From: Lachnospiraceae bacterium
GTDB taxonomy: Bacteria; Bacillota; Clostridia; Lachnospirales; Lachnospiraceae
Direction: 5' to 3'
Length of the DNA stretch: 64,000 bases
Assembly: GCA_017615545.1 (NCBI GenBank)
Contig: JAFZZY010000067.1
Coordinates: 1 to 64,000 of the forward strand
Shown here: positions 50,693 through 59,600 of the stretch, piece by piece
Layout of the letters: the number at the start of each line of letters is the position of its first letter
How positions within the stretch are numbered: position 1 is the first letter of the stretch
Translations under genes and position numbers: made by a program
The notes under the pieces: model-generated
The model's input: the letters and a program-made list of their open reading frames with translations, nothing else
Told to the model about the DNA's origin: nothing
Database searches by the model: none

Positions 50693-51226
50693 ATGAAATA
50701 TATTATTACAGGTCGAGGCATCACCGTTACTGAAGGGCTCAGAGCAGCCGTAATTGAAAAGATCAGCAAACTCGAGCGTTACTTCCACGCAGACACGGAA
50801 GCGCTCATTACACTCAGCGTAGAGAAGGATCGTCAGAAGATCGAGATCACCATCCCGGTGAAGGGTTCCATTATCCGCGCAGAGCAGGTCAGCAATGACA
50901 TGTATGTTTCCATCGATCTCGTTGAGGAGACGCTGGAGCGCCAGTTAAAGAAATATAAGAGAAAGATCGTAGACCGTCAGCAGTCCGGCGAGGGACTGAT
51001 CCCCGAATTCTTCGAGGATGAGGCAGCCGATGATGCAGACGCAGTGAAGATCGTCCGTACCAAGCGTTTCGGCATTAAGCCGATGGACCCCGAAGAGGCT
51101 TGCATCCAGATGGAGCTTCTGGGCCACAGCTTCTACGTATTCTGTAACGCAGCTACCGAGGAGGTAAATGTAGTTTACAAGCGTAAGAACGGAACCTACG
51201 GACTCATCGAACCTACCTTCGAATAA
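50693..51226 (+). CDS. hpf: Ribosome hibernation promoting factor, long form
   Basis: Dimerises 70S ribosomes into inactive 100S particles in stationary phase. 177 residues: the N-terminal S30AE domain (MKYIITGRGITVTEGLRAAVIEKISKLERYF, then YVSIDLVEETLERQLKKYKRKI, residues 1-100), an acidic linker, and the C-terminal dimerisation domain (VRTKRFGIKPMDPEEACIQMELLGHSFYVFCNAATEEVNVVYKRKNGTYGLIEP). The ATG at 50693 fits CAGGAG upstream and the family start; the frame opens earlier at 50480 but without similarity. Confidence 0.96.
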   Translation: MKYIITGRGITVTEGLRAAVIEKISKLERYFHADTEALITLSVEKDRQKIEITIPVKGSIIRAEQVSNDMYVSIDLVEETLERQLKKYKRKIVDRQQSGEGLIPEFFEDEAADDADAVKIVRTKRFGIKPMDPEEACIQMELLGHSFYVFCNAATEEVNVVYKRKNGTYGLIEPTFE

Positions 51227-51278
51227 AATCCAAACCGCGCGATCGGCGCGCATATAGGACTCCTTTCTGAAAAAGCAG

Positions 51279-51308
51279 GAAGCTGCCGCATGAGTTTGCG
51301 GCAGCTTC
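51279..51308 (+). terminator. Terminator of hpf
   Basis: A perfect 12-bp stem GAAGCTGCCGCA and TGCGGCAGCTTC with a 6-nt loop. The T run is weak on the plus strand; on the minus strand the sequence after the stem is CTGCTTTTTC, so it may serve the convergent TetM-like gene too. Confidence 0.75.
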
Positions 51309-51335
51309 TTGTTGTATCTATCGGTTTTCGCAGCA

Positions 51336-54029
51336 TCAAGTCTTCAGATGCTCTCGGATTTCTTCGTTCGCGCGGTCGATCTCATCGCGCAGTTCTTTTG
51401 CGCTCATACGCAGGGCGCCGCTGCCGTAGATGATGATCTGCTCCACCCCGTCGGAGGAGGCCACGGTCACTTCGGCATTCTTAATGATCTGCTTCGTCAC
51501 CTGTTCGATGAACTGGTCGGCCGTCTCGGCCTCTTTCGTGTAGACGACGTCAATGCTGCCCCTCCGTCGGATCTCGCCGGGGTTGCCTTTGACTTTGTAG
51601 GCGTCGTACACCAGGATGAGGTTCATCTTGCGGTAGCCCTGGTAGTTGCACAGGATGTCGATCAGGCGCTCTCGGGCGCCGGCGATGTCGCTGCGCACCA
51701 TCTCGCGCAGATCCAGCCAGTCATAGCCGCGCAGGTCGGGATCATTTTCCATGGAAAACAGGATGTTGTATCCGTCCACGAGCAGGAAGCGTTCGCGCTT
51801 CTTCGCTGGTTTGTAAACGTATTCTTTTTCACTTTTTGTCGAATCGTAGACCGTGCGCTTTTGGGCGTGTGCGGTCTCTTTTTTATCGCCGTAGGTCCGG
51901 CGGAAAATGCTTTCCAGTTCTTTGTCGAGGGCGGCGCTGCGGGCATATCGCTCCGCGGGCGTTACGTCGTCTTCGTCGCCGGCGCTGTTACGGGCGGCGG
52001 AAACATTGCCCGCGAAGGCAGGATCAAATTCGACCGATGCTGAGGTGCCTGTGCTCTTCCCTTTCGCAAGCAGGCTGTGCGGGACGACTCCCGGCGGATA
52101 TTCTCTCACATGCACGTAGTTCGGCACGTCCATCCAGTCCACGACGAAGCCCGCGCCATGGGCGCAGAACACGGACGATGCCGGTTCATCGAGGTCCGCC
52201 TCGGGCTGGTAACCCATCCGTTCGAGCACCTCCTCGGTATTATGGCACGGCAGGTAGCCGGCTGGCTCGCAGGTCAGTTCACCGAAGCCACGCGTATATA
52301 GCATGACCTCTTTGCGGTACTCCCGCATGGTGGAAACGGTGCAGGTGCCGCTTAATGTCGCATACTCCAGCGTATGCTCGCCGGGTTCGAATTTCGCGCC
52401 CATCCGCTCGAGATCGGTCATGGCGCGGCCCAGCTGGTCGGCCGGGACCTTCAGCGAGAAGCCATAGATCGGCTCCAGGAGTACACAGTCCGCGGACATC
52501 AGGCCCTGGCGCACGGCGCGGTAGGTCGCCTGGCGGAAATCGCCGCCCTCCGTGTGCTTCGGATGCGCCTGCCCCGCGATCAGCGTCAGCCGCGCGTCGG
52601 TAAACTCCGAGCCGGTCAGCACGCCGCGATGGCGCTTTTCGGCCAGATGCGTCAGGATCAGGCGCTGCCAGTTCATCTCCAGTTCGTCCACCGACACGCG
52701 GCTCTCGAACACAAGCCCGCTCCCCGCCGGCAGCGGCTCCATCAGCAGATGTACCTCCGCATAATGCCGCAGTGGCTCGTAGTGGCCGCGCCCGATCACC
52801 GGCTGGCCGATGGTCTCTTTATATACGATCGCGCCCGCGTCAAACGACACGTCGACGTTGAAACGGTCCGCGATCATGGTCTTCAAGATCTCCATCTGGA
52901 CGTCGCCCATGACCTGCACCTCGATGCGGCCGCCGCGCTCGTCCCAGTTCAGGCTCAGCATCGGATCCTCTTCCTCCAGCAGTCGGATGCGTCCCCAGAA
53001 CACGTGCGGGTCGACGCCATCCGGCAGGATGAGGCCGTAGGTCAGCACCGGACGCAAAACGGGCGCGTGCCCGCCGTCCGTGCTCTCGTAGCCCAGCAGG
53101 TCGCCGCACTGCGTCTTACTCAGGCCGATCGCCGCGCAGATGTCGCCCGCCGCGACCTCCTGCACTTCCTGGAAGCCCACGCCCGAATACAACCGCAGGC
53201 GGTTCACCTTCTCCTCGGAAAATGCGAGTTTTTCGCGCACGCGAAGCACGCCGCCCGTGACCTTCAAAAACGTCAGGCGGTTTCCTTTATCGTCATGCGA
53301 GATCTTATACACTCTCGCGCCGAATTCGGCGGGATATTCCTTCAGGCGCATATAGGTCGCAAAGCCGTCCATTAACTCCTTTACGCCCGTGATACGCAGC
53401 GCAGAACCGAAATAACAGGGGAAGACCTTCCGCGCGGCGATGGCCGCCGCGATCTCCTCTTCCGAGGGCGCGTGTCCCGCCAAAAAGTCCTCCAGCATCG
53501 CCTCGTCGCAGAGGGCAATGCTTTCGGCAAATGCAGCGTCGTCCGGCGCGTCGGTGAAGTCCACGATGTGATCCGACAGCGAACGGTTCAATTCCTCCAG
53601 CGACGATGCGCGGTCCGCGCCCGGCTGGTCCATCTTATTCACAAACAGGAAGACCGGAACATGGTGACGCGACAGCAGCCGCCACAGCGTCAGCACGTGA
53701 CCGGACACCCCGTCCGCCGCGCTGATGACCAGGATCGCGTAATCCAGGACCGCCAGCGTCCGCTCCGTCTCCGCCGAAAAATCGACATGTCCCGGCGTGT
53801 CCACCAGGACGAAATTCAGATCTTTATACGCAAAGCGCGCCTGCTTGGAGAAGATCGTGATGCCGCGCGCACGCTCCATCGCATCATTGTCCAAGTAGGC
53901 GTTCTTATGATCCACGCGGCCCGGCGTCCGGATCACGCCGGCGGTGTAGAGCATGCTCTCCGCCAGTGTGGTCTTACCCGCGTCCACGTGCGCCAATATT
54001 CCGATCGTGATCGTCTCGGATCTGCTCAA
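51336..54029 (-). CDS. TetM-like ribosome-binding GTPase fused to a C-terminal NYN nuclease-like domain
   Basis: About 897 residues. Residues 1-640 follow the EF-G/TetM plan: GILAHVDAGKTTLAESMLY (G1), RGITIFSKQ, DTPGHVDFSAE (G3), VNKMDQPGAD (G4), then domains II-V ending with the TetM-type C-terminal region. Residues 735-897 are a YacP/NYN domain: FLLVDGYNILFSM (catalytic Asp), ARERLIDILCNYQGY, ILVYDAYKVKGN, TKEAETADQFIEQ and VTVASSDGVEQIII. The linker is charged. It is a chromosomal relative of ribosomal protection proteins and should not be read as proof of tetracycline resistance. The TTG at 54029 is chosen as start from GGGGGA upstream. Confidence 0.85.
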   Translation of the reverse strand: MSRSETITIGILAHVDAGKTTLAESMLYTAGVIRTPGRVDHKNAYLDNDAMERARGITIFSKQARFAYKDLNFVLVDTPGHVDFSAETERTLAVLDYAILVISAADGVSGHVLTLWRLLSRHHVPVFLFVNKMDQPGADRASSLEELNRSLSDHIVDFTDAPDDAAFAESIALCDEAMLEDFLAGHAPSEEEIAAAIAARKVFPCYFGSALRITGVKELMDGFATYMRLKEYPAEFGARVYKISHDDKGNRLTFLKVTGGVLRVREKLAFSEEKVNRLRLYSGVGFQEVQEVAAGDICAAIGLSKTQCGDLLGYESTDGGHAPVLRPVLTYGLILPDGVDPHVFWGRIRLLEEEDPMLSLNWDERGGRIEVQVMGDVQMEILKTMIADRFNVDVSFDAGAIVYKETIGQPVIGRGHYEPLRHYAEVHLLMEPLPAGSGLVFESRVSVDELEMNWQRLILTHLAEKRHRGVLTGSEFTDARLTLIAGQAHPKHTEGGDFRQATYRAVRQGLMSADCVLLEPIYGFSLKVPADQLGRAMTDLERMGAKFEPGEHTLEYATLSGTCTVSTMREYRKEVMLYTRGFGELTCEPAGYLPCHNTEEVLERMGYQPEADLDEPASSVFCAHGAGFVVDWMDVPNYVHVREYPPGVVPHSLLAKGKSTGTSASVEFDPAFAGNVSAARNSAGDEDDVTPAERYARSAALDKELESIFRRTYGDKKETAHAQKRTVYDSTKSEKEYVYKPAKKRERFLLVDGYNILFSMENDPDLRGYDWLDLREMVRSDIAGARERLIDILCNYQGYRKMNLILVYDAYKVKGNPGEIRRRGSIDVVYTKEAETADQFIEQVTKQIIKNAEVTVASSDGVEQIIIYGSGALRMSAKELRDEIDRANEEIREHLKT

Positions 54030-54088
54030 TGTAAGTCCCCCATATATAACGTCACCCGCGCTTCGGGCGACGATCATTAAACATAGCA

Positions 54089-54120
54089 AACGAGTAGGAA
54101 GAACGCTCCTCCTACTCGTT
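54089..54120 (-). terminator. Hairpin between the first NlpC/P60 gene and the TetM-like gene
   Basis: An 11-bp perfect stem AACGAGTAGGA and TCCTACTCGTT with a 10-nt loop, 46 bp after the NlpC/P60 gene at 54166. The minus-strand T run is short (TTTGC), so efficiency may be low. Confidence 0.6.
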
Positions 54121-54165
54121 AATTATACTTTATATTCTGTTAAATCTCAAGTTCCGTCTTCCGCA

Positions 54166-55569
54166 TTACGGCAGGAAGGATACTGCACAGCAAGGTGTGC
54201 GGTAGAACGCATCCCAGACGCAAATACCGAAGTTTTCGTTAGCCGCGTGAACGATCTTACCGTTGCCGATGTAGAGGGCCACGTGGTTGATCCGGCCGTT
54301 CGTCTCGTAGAACAACAGGTCGCCGGGGCGCAGGGTCTTCAGATCCACTGCAACCGGGGTTCCGGTCGCCGCCTGCTTACGGGATGTACGCTCGATCTTG
54401 TAACCGAACTTCTGGTACACACGCATTACAAAACCGGAGCAATCCGTTCCGTTGATGAGGTCCGAGCCGCCGAAGCGGTACGGGTTGCCGACGAACTGCA
54501 GAGCGTATGCACAAAGCTGCTGACGGAACGCATCTGCCTGTCTGCGCTTCTCGGCTGCCTTTCTGGCCGCTTCCGCCTTACGTTCTGCTTCCTTACGCGC
54601 TTCCTCTGCGAGTCTCGCCTCTTCCGCCAGTCTCGCTTCCTCTGCCTCGCGCGCCAACTGCTCCTGATATGCCAGTTCGGCCGCAATGCGCTCCTCGTCG
54701 AGGCTGATCGCCTGCACGTATAAATATTCCAACTTCACAAAATCACGGTGGATATATCCGAAACAGTCTTTATCCAGCTCGATCTTGTAGAACTCGCCCT
54801 CTTCGTCGACGATGGTCGCCTTCGTTCCGGAGCCGAGTGTCGTGATGATGTTGTCATTGTTCGAAAGATCCGGCGTGCTGCGCAGTCGCAGGTTTGTCGC
54901 ATTGACCGTGCCGATGCGGGTCGAGATATCGTCCCTCATGGCGAGCGCGTTGTCGCCGATCGCGAAAAACTCGGCTTTAACGTAACCGTCGACCGATCCG
55001 GAATGGATGCGGAACCACGCGCCGTCTGTGCCGGACACCTCTTCCAGGACGTCCGCTACCGCCTTCGCGTAGATCTTGCCGACCTTCTCCGCCGAAGCAT
55101 TCGGGGCAGTACGCACGTTTACATATGTCTCTCTGGGCAGGCTGACCGCCATACCCTTATAGCCGGTCTCCAGCGCCGATGTCGGCTCTAAAAGCACGTC
55201 GGGCAATGTCTCTGCCACGTCCGGATCCGCAGCCTGTGTCGCATTCGTAGCGGTCGACGCAGTTGCGGTCTGGCGGTTAATGCGCTCAAACAGTTCCGTA
55301 GAATCGTAAGTAAAACCGGCCAATGCTGACCGATCAAAAACCACAGAAACTCCGGCCGTTTTATTCAAACCGCCTTCACTTCTGCTCGCTATTTCAATGT
55401 TTTGTTTGTTTTCTTCGGTTTCTGCCGGGTCGGAAGCAGAACGAACATCTTTCGAGTCCGTCGTCTGCTCTGCCAGTAATCTGGATCCTCCGGACGGAGT
55501 GACTGCAGCTACTGCAAGCATTCCCGCCAGGCCGACGCCGATCAGGCTGAATCTATTACGTCTTCTCAT
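54166..55569 (-). CDS. Secreted SH3/NlpC-P60 peptidoglycan hydrolase
   Basis: 467 residues: a signal peptide (RRRNRFSLIGVGLAGMLAVAAVTPSGG, residues 2-28), a polar region with YDSTELFERI (85-94), two bacterial SH3 domains (about 138-205 and 213-280, each with the xxVRTAPN or LRLRSTPD start), a long charged coiled coil (EEARLAEEARLAEEARKEAERKAE, 290-345), and an NlpC/P60 domain (350-467) with NGTDCSGFVMRVYQ (Cys), INHVALYIGNGKIVHAAN (His) and a final SFLP. It likely cleaves D-gamma-glutamyl-meso-DAP bonds in the wall. WalR-like boxes lie at its promoter. Confidence 0.92.
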   Translation of the reverse strand: MRRRNRFSLIGVGLAGMLAVAAVTPSGGSRLLAEQTTDSKDVRSASDPAETEENKQNIEIASRSEGGLNKTAGVSVVFDRSALAGFTYDSTELFERINRQTATASTATNATQAADPDVAETLPDVLLEPTSALETGYKGMAVSLPRETYVNVRTAPNASAEKVGKIYAKAVADVLEEVSGTDGAWFRIHSGSVDGYVKAEFFAIGDNALAMRDDISTRIGTVNATNLRLRSTPDLSNNDNIITTLGSGTKATIVDEEGEFYKIELDKDCFGYIHRDFVKLEYLYVQAISLDEERIAAELAYQEQLAREAEEARLAEEARLAEEARKEAERKAEAARKAAEKRRQADAFRQQLCAYALQFVGNPYRFGGSDLINGTDCSGFVMRVYQKFGYKIERTSRKQAATGTPVAVDLKTLRPGDLLFYETNGRINHVALYIGNGKIVHAANENFGICVWDAFYRTPCCAVSFLP

Positions 55570-55641
55570 TCGTAAAACACCTAAAATCTATATATACTCG
55601 GGGGAAATCCCCCATATATGTCGTAAACAATTTACGCAAAT

Positions 55642-55667
55642 ATTACAAATGTTACAAAAGTATTACA
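55642..55667 (-). promoter_or_regulatory. WalR-like box triplet of the first NlpC/P60 gene
   Basis: On the minus strand TGTAAT-N5-TGTAAC-N3-TGTAAT (55667 to 55642), starting 5 bp after the -10 box. TGTWAH-N5-TGTWAH is the WalR (YycF) consensus. Confidence 0.65.
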
Positions 55668-55672
55668 AGGGG

Positions 55673-55701
55673 ATTATAGCAAATCCCGGCACAAATGTCA
55701 A
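55673..55701 (-). promoter_or_regulatory. Consensus promoter of the first NlpC/P60 gene
   Basis: On the minus strand TTGACA (55696-55701), a 17-bp spacer and TATAAT (55673-55678). Confidence 0.88.
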
Positions 55702-55721
55702 CACCCTCCGAGAAAAGGTCG

Positions 55722-55760
55722 AAAAAAGCGGACAGGAAGTCAAGGCCCCCTATCCGCTTT
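55722..55760 (-). terminator. Terminator of the second NlpC/P60 gene
   Basis: An 8-bp stem AAAGCGGA and TCCGCTTT around a 20-nt loop. On the minus strand it ends in a run of six T. Confidence 0.7.
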
Positions 55761-55785
55761 GCAGTTTTTTATGTTTCGTCTTTCC

Positions 55786-57651
55786 TTACGGAAGGAACGT
55801 TACGGCCTTACAAGGAGTACGATAGAACGCATCCCAAATGCAAATGCCGAAGTTATCATTGGCCGCGTGAACGATCTGACCGTTACCGATGTAGAGCGCT
55901 ACATGCGTGATGGTACCATTGGTATCGTAGAACAGCAGGTCGCCGGGACGTAACGTATTCAGATCCACCGGAATCGGAATACCGTTCGCGGCCTGACTCT
56001 TCGATGTACGTGTCGTCGAAATACCGAACTGCTGGAATACACGCATTACGAAACCGGAGCAATCCGTTCCATGCAGGAGATCGGTTCCGCCGAGTCTGTA
56101 CGGGTTACCGACAAACTGCTTCGCATATTCACAGATCGCCAGACGAAGCTGGTCCGCTTCACTGATCACCGGCGGTGTTTCCGGCGGCGCCGTCTCTGTA
56201 GGCGGTACCTCTACCGGACGCTGGATCGAGTTCACTGCAAACAGTGTCTCTAACGGTCCGTAGTTTACGGGGAAGATGATCTCACCCTCTGCCAACGGAA
56301 TACCGATCAACGAACTCTTCCAGTTGTCAGTGTTGATCTCTGTATGTCCATCCTTATAATACACAATAACTTCAACTTCGTTTCTATTTACTACCTCGCC
56401 GACATATTTCTGTCCACCGATGTAGCGTGCAGAGATCTGGATCGGAGTGGTCCTATCCAATTCTGCCTGCGCTACTGCCGCTGCTTCTGCCGCCTTACGC
56501 GACTCCTCGGCAATACGGGATTCTTCTTCCGCCTTACGCTTTTCCTCAGCTAAGCGGGCTTCCTCAGCCTTACGCTTCTCTTCAGCGATACGAGCCTCTT
56601 CTGCGAGTCTTGCCTCTTCGGCCAGGCGAGCCGCCTCGGCTTCACGCTCGAGCTGCTCCTGGTACGCTTTCTCCGCTGCGAGACGCTCTTCATCGAGGCT
56701 GATCGCATGGGCGTACTCATAGGTCACATCTACATAATCCCGATGGATATATCCGAAGTAACCTTCATCCAACTCGATCTTATAGAACTCACCGACTTCA
56801 TCAACGATGGTTGCCTGTGTTCCATGGGTGAGCATCGTGATGATATTGTCCTTCGTAGACAGGTCCGGTGTGCTGCGCAACCGCAGGTTGTATGTATTGA
56901 CCGTACCGATACGGGTCGCGATGCTGTCCTTCATGACGAGCGCCGCTTCACCGATCACGAAATACTCTGCTTTTACATAACCGGTAACGGTTCCGGAAGT
57001 GATCAGGAACCACTGGCCGCCATCTCCGGCAACCTCTTCGAGAACGTCCGCTACGGCGTTCACGTAGATCTTACCGATCTTCTTACCCGCGGTCGAAGGA
57101 GCATTACGTACATTTACATAGGTATCCGGAGGCAGGCTGATCGCCATTCCCTTATAGCCGACGTGCGGCGGCTCCGTAACCGGAGGAGCCGTCTCAGGCG
57201 GAAGTTCGGGCGTCGTCTCAATGACGGGCTCGGTCTCTACCGGCAACGTCGGATCATCTCTGATCTCCTGCGGCTCCTCTGTCGTCGGCTCGACGATATC
57301 CGGAACATCGTTTCCGTTCTGTGTCGGTGTCGGGGAAGTCGGACGAATGTGGATCCGCTCGAACAACTCCGTCGAATCATACGTGAAATCCGACTCCAGA
57401 TATTTATTTAAGGCCACAGCAGCCCCGGCCATAACGATCTCAAGATCGCTGGCATTTTTTATCTCTTTATCTTCTTTTTCCTCAGCATCATCAGTGGAAG
57501 GCGTATCCGAATCCATGGTAACTTGGATCGTCTCCGGATCATCTGCAGGATCTGCATAAACCCGGCTGCCTCCAAAAGGGACCGCGGCGGATATCGCGAG
57601 GATACCTGCCAGGGCGAGGCTGATCAAGCTGTGCTTATTTCGTCTTCTCAT
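55786..57651 (-). CDS. Secreted SH3/NlpC-P60 peptidoglycan hydrolase with inserted domain
   Basis: 621 residues and a paralogue of the 54166 gene with the same order: signal peptide (RRRNKHSLISLALAGILAISAAVPFGG), YDSTELFERI, a Pro/Thr/Glu-rich spacer (110-165), two SH3 domains (about 167-235 and 240-310), a longer Ala/Glu/Arg coiled coil (320-395) and NlpC/P60 at the end (GTDCSGFVMRVFQ, THVALYIGNGQIVHAAN). Between coiled coil and catalytic domain (395-490) is an extra beta-rich domain (IQISARYIGGQKYVGEVV, VIVYYKDGHTEI) absent from the paralogue. Likely a cell-separation or turnover hydrolase. Confidence 0.9.
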   Translation of the reverse strand: MRRRNKHSLISLALAGILAISAAVPFGGSRVYADPADDPETIQVTMDSDTPSTDDAEEKEDKEIKNASDLEIVMAGAAVALNKYLESDFTYDSTELFERIHIRPTSPTPTQNGNDVPDIVEPTTEEPQEIRDDPTLPVETEPVIETTPELPPETAPPVTEPPHVGYKGMAISLPPDTYVNVRNAPSTAGKKIGKIYVNAVADVLEEVAGDGGQWFLITSGTVTGYVKAEYFVIGEAALVMKDSIATRIGTVNTYNLRLRSTPDLSTKDNIITMLTHGTQATIVDEVGEFYKIELDEGYFGYIHRDYVDVTYEYAHAISLDEERLAAEKAYQEQLEREAEAARLAEEARLAEEARIAEEKRKAEEARLAEEKRKAEEESRIAEESRKAAEAAAVAQAELDRTTPIQISARYIGGQKYVGEVVNRNEVEVIVYYKDGHTEINTDNWKSSLIGIPLAEGEIIFPVNYGPLETLFAVNSIQRPVEVPPTETAPPETPPVISEADQLRLAICEYAKQFVGNPYRLGGTDLLHGTDCSGFVMRVFQQFGISTTRTSKSQAANGIPIPVDLNTLRPGDLLFYDTNGTITHVALYIGNGQIVHAANDNFGICIWDAFYRTPCKAVTFLP

Positions 57652-57797
57652 CCGTAAATCACCTGACTTCGATCATGAGTCCCGCTTTGGAACTCTCGAA
57701 ACAAAAAATGAAACTATTTATACAGTCGACAAAAACTCCCAAAAGGGAGTGTCTTCAATGAAACTCGCAGCTGGTTGCCGCGAATCATTAAGCAAGT

Positions 57798-57823
57798 ATT
57801 ACAAATGTTACAAAACTGTTACA
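57798..57823 (-). promoter_or_regulatory. WalR-like box triplet of the second NlpC/P60 gene
   Basis: On the minus strand TGTAAC-N5-TGTAAC-N3-TGTAAT, starting 5 bp after the -10 box: the same spacing and position as in the paralogue. Confidence 0.65.
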
Positions 57824-57828
57824 ACGTG

Positions 57829-57857
57829 ATTATAACAAAGGGGTGTGTAAATGTCAA
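57829..57857 (-). promoter_or_regulatory. Consensus promoter of the second NlpC/P60 gene
   Basis: On the minus strand TTGACA (57852-57857), a 17-bp spacer and TATAAT (57829-57834). Confidence 0.88.
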
Positions 57858-57935
57858 TACTTTCCATTCAAAAAAACACAAAAAGGGCTCCTCAAACCCG
57901 CATTTTTACTAGGTTTTTCGCGGAAAATGTACGAT

Positions 57936-58859
57936 TTACAGGCTTTCGATGTAATTACCGGCCATAGAAACCGCCACAGCTCCGTCCGAAACCGCGGTTA
58001 CGATCTGCCGCAATTTTTTCGTGCGCAGGTCACCGGCAACGTAGATTCCGGGAACCGAAGTCGCGCAATCCTCGCCGGCGATGATGTAACCGGCATCGTC
58101 CATCGGGACGAGTCCTTTGAAACAATCCGACACCGGAGTGATGCCGACCGCGATGAACAGACCATCCACCGGGTATGCAAGGCTCGCGCCGGAGTTCGAT
58201 GTGATGATGATATTTTCCACTTTCTTATCGCCCTGGACTTCCGTCACGTTGGCATTCCAGACGATCTCCACGTTCTCCATGGCAAACAGGCGATCCTGCA
58301 GGGATTTTGCCGCGCGCAGACGGTCTCTGCGGTGGATCAGCGTCACCTTGCTGCACAGACGCGCCAGATAGATCGCATCCTCCACGGCCACGTCGCCGCC
58401 GCCGACCACTGCGACTTCCTTCCCCTTAAAGAAAGCTCCGTCACAGGTCGCACAGTAAGAAACGCCCTTACCGCCGAAGGTGTCCTCCCCGGGGATGCCG
58501 AGGTTGCGGTGTACCGTTCCGGTCGCAGCCACGATGGTGCGCGCCTCGTAGGTATCCGCCGCGCCCTTTACGCGGTAGAACGGCTTTCCATTCTCATCTT
58601 TGCAGGCCTCGATCGCTGTCACTTCGTCCATTACGAAATTCGCGCCGGCCGCGTCCGCATGCTCGCGGAACTTCGTGCCCAGGTCGAAACCGTTCATGCC
58701 CGGCAGGCCCAGGTAATTATCTACCTCGTAAGTCAGAAGCACCTGGCCCCCGCTCACGAACTCTTTTTCGATCACGATGCTCTCCAGTCCGGCACGCTTC
58801 GCGTAGACCGCGGCCGACAGGCCCGCGGGGCCGGATCCGATGATGATCATATCCAACAT
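57936..58859 (-). CDS. trxB: Thioredoxin-disulfide reductase
   Basis: Reduces thioredoxin with NADPH via FAD. 307 residues: MIIIGSGPAGLSAAVYAKRAG (FAD loop), the redox pair CATCDG, VVGGGDVAVEDAIYLA (NADPH loop), GITPVSDCF and GIYVAGDLRTKKLRQIVTAVSDGAVA. The ATG at 58859 is chosen from GAGGAG upstream. It ends an operon with the ABC ATPase, the amidase and a membrane coiled-coil protein. Confidence 0.96.
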   Translation of the reverse strand: MLDMIIIGSGPAGLSAAVYAKRAGLESIVIEKEFVSGGQVLLTYEVDNYLGLPGMNGFDLGTKFREHADAAGANFVMDEVTAIEACKDENGKPFYRVKGAADTYEARTIVAATGTVHRNLGIPGEDTFGGKGVSYCATCDGAFFKGKEVAVVGGGDVAVEDAIYLARLCSKVTLIHRRDRLRAAKSLQDRLFAMENVEIVWNANVTEVQGDKKVENIIITSNSGASLAYPVDGLFIAVGITPVSDCFKGLVPMDDAGYIIAGEDCATSVPGIYVAGDLRTKKLRQIVTAVSDGAVAVSMAGNYIESL

Positions 58860-58886
58860 ATGTAAACTCCTCAAACCGCCAACGCG

Positions 58887-59591
58887 TTACCACTCGATCT
58901 GCTCGATCGGCGTCGGGTACGGGTTCAGAACGGTTTTCTCCACTCGGTTATTCTTCATGTAGATGACGCGGTCCGCCATCGGCGTGATCGCCGTGTTATG
59001 TGTGATCAGGACCACTGTCATATTTTCCGTGCGACACATGTATTGCAGCAACTGCAGGATCATTTTGCCGGTCACGTAGTCCAGCGCGCCCGTCGGCTCG
59101 TCGCAAAGCAAGAGTTTCGGCTTTTTGGCCAATGCTCTGGCGATCGACACACGCTGCTGCTCGCCGCCCGAAAGCTGCGCGGGAAAATTATCCGCACGGT
59201 CCGCCAGACCGACCGCCTCGAGGGCCTCCATCGGATCCATGGGATCCTTGCAGATCTGCGTCGCCAGTTCGACATTTTCCTTTGCGGTCAGGTTCGCGAC
59301 CAGGTTATAAAACTGAAATACAAAGCCGATGTCATGGCGACGGTAAGCGATCAATTCCTTCGAGGACAGTTTGCTGATGTTGCGTCCGTCCACGATGATG
59401 TCGCCCCGGTCGCAGCGGTCGATCCCGCCCAGGATGTTCAACGTCGTCGTCTTACCGGCGCCCGACGCGCCCACGATCACGGCCAGCTCGCCCTCTCGGA
59501 TCTCGAAGCTGACACCGTTCGCCGCGTGGATCTCGACCTCGCCCATCTTGTAGATCTTATGGACATCGGTAAATGTGATAAACTCTGCCAA
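58887..59591 (-). CDS. ABC transporter ATP-binding protein of LolD/MacB type, no permease adjacent
   Basis: 234 residues, a single ATPase: [15 protein letters not shown] (Walker A), [12 protein letters not shown] (Q-loop), [15 protein letters not shown] (signature), [11 protein letters not shown] (Walker B) and LITHNTAI (switch His). This pattern belongs to the LolD/MacB/FtsE class that pairs with FtsX-like permeases, none of which is beside it. The start is TTG at 59591 with AGGAGG 5 nt upstream. It lies between the amidase and trxB genes in one operon; partner and substrate are unknown. Confidence 0.88.
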   Translation of the reverse strand: MAEFITFTDVHKIYKMGEVEIHAANGVSFEIREGELAVIVGASGAGKTTTLNILGGIDRCDRGDIIVDGRNISKLSSKELIAYRRHDIGFVFQFYNLVANLTAKENVELATQICKDPMDPMEALEAVGLADRADNFPAQLSGGEQQRVSIARALAKKPKLLLCDEPTGALDYVTGKMILQLLQYMCRTENMTVVLITHNTAITPMADRVIYMKNNRVEKTVLNPYPTPIEQIEW

Positions 59592-59600
59592 AACGACCTC

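Noticed and set aside
51336-54029. Acquired tetracycline resistance gene
   Set aside because: The TetM-like part is fused to a NYN domain, matches the GC of its neighbours and lies in ordinary chromosome with no mobile genes. A housekeeping relative is more likely.
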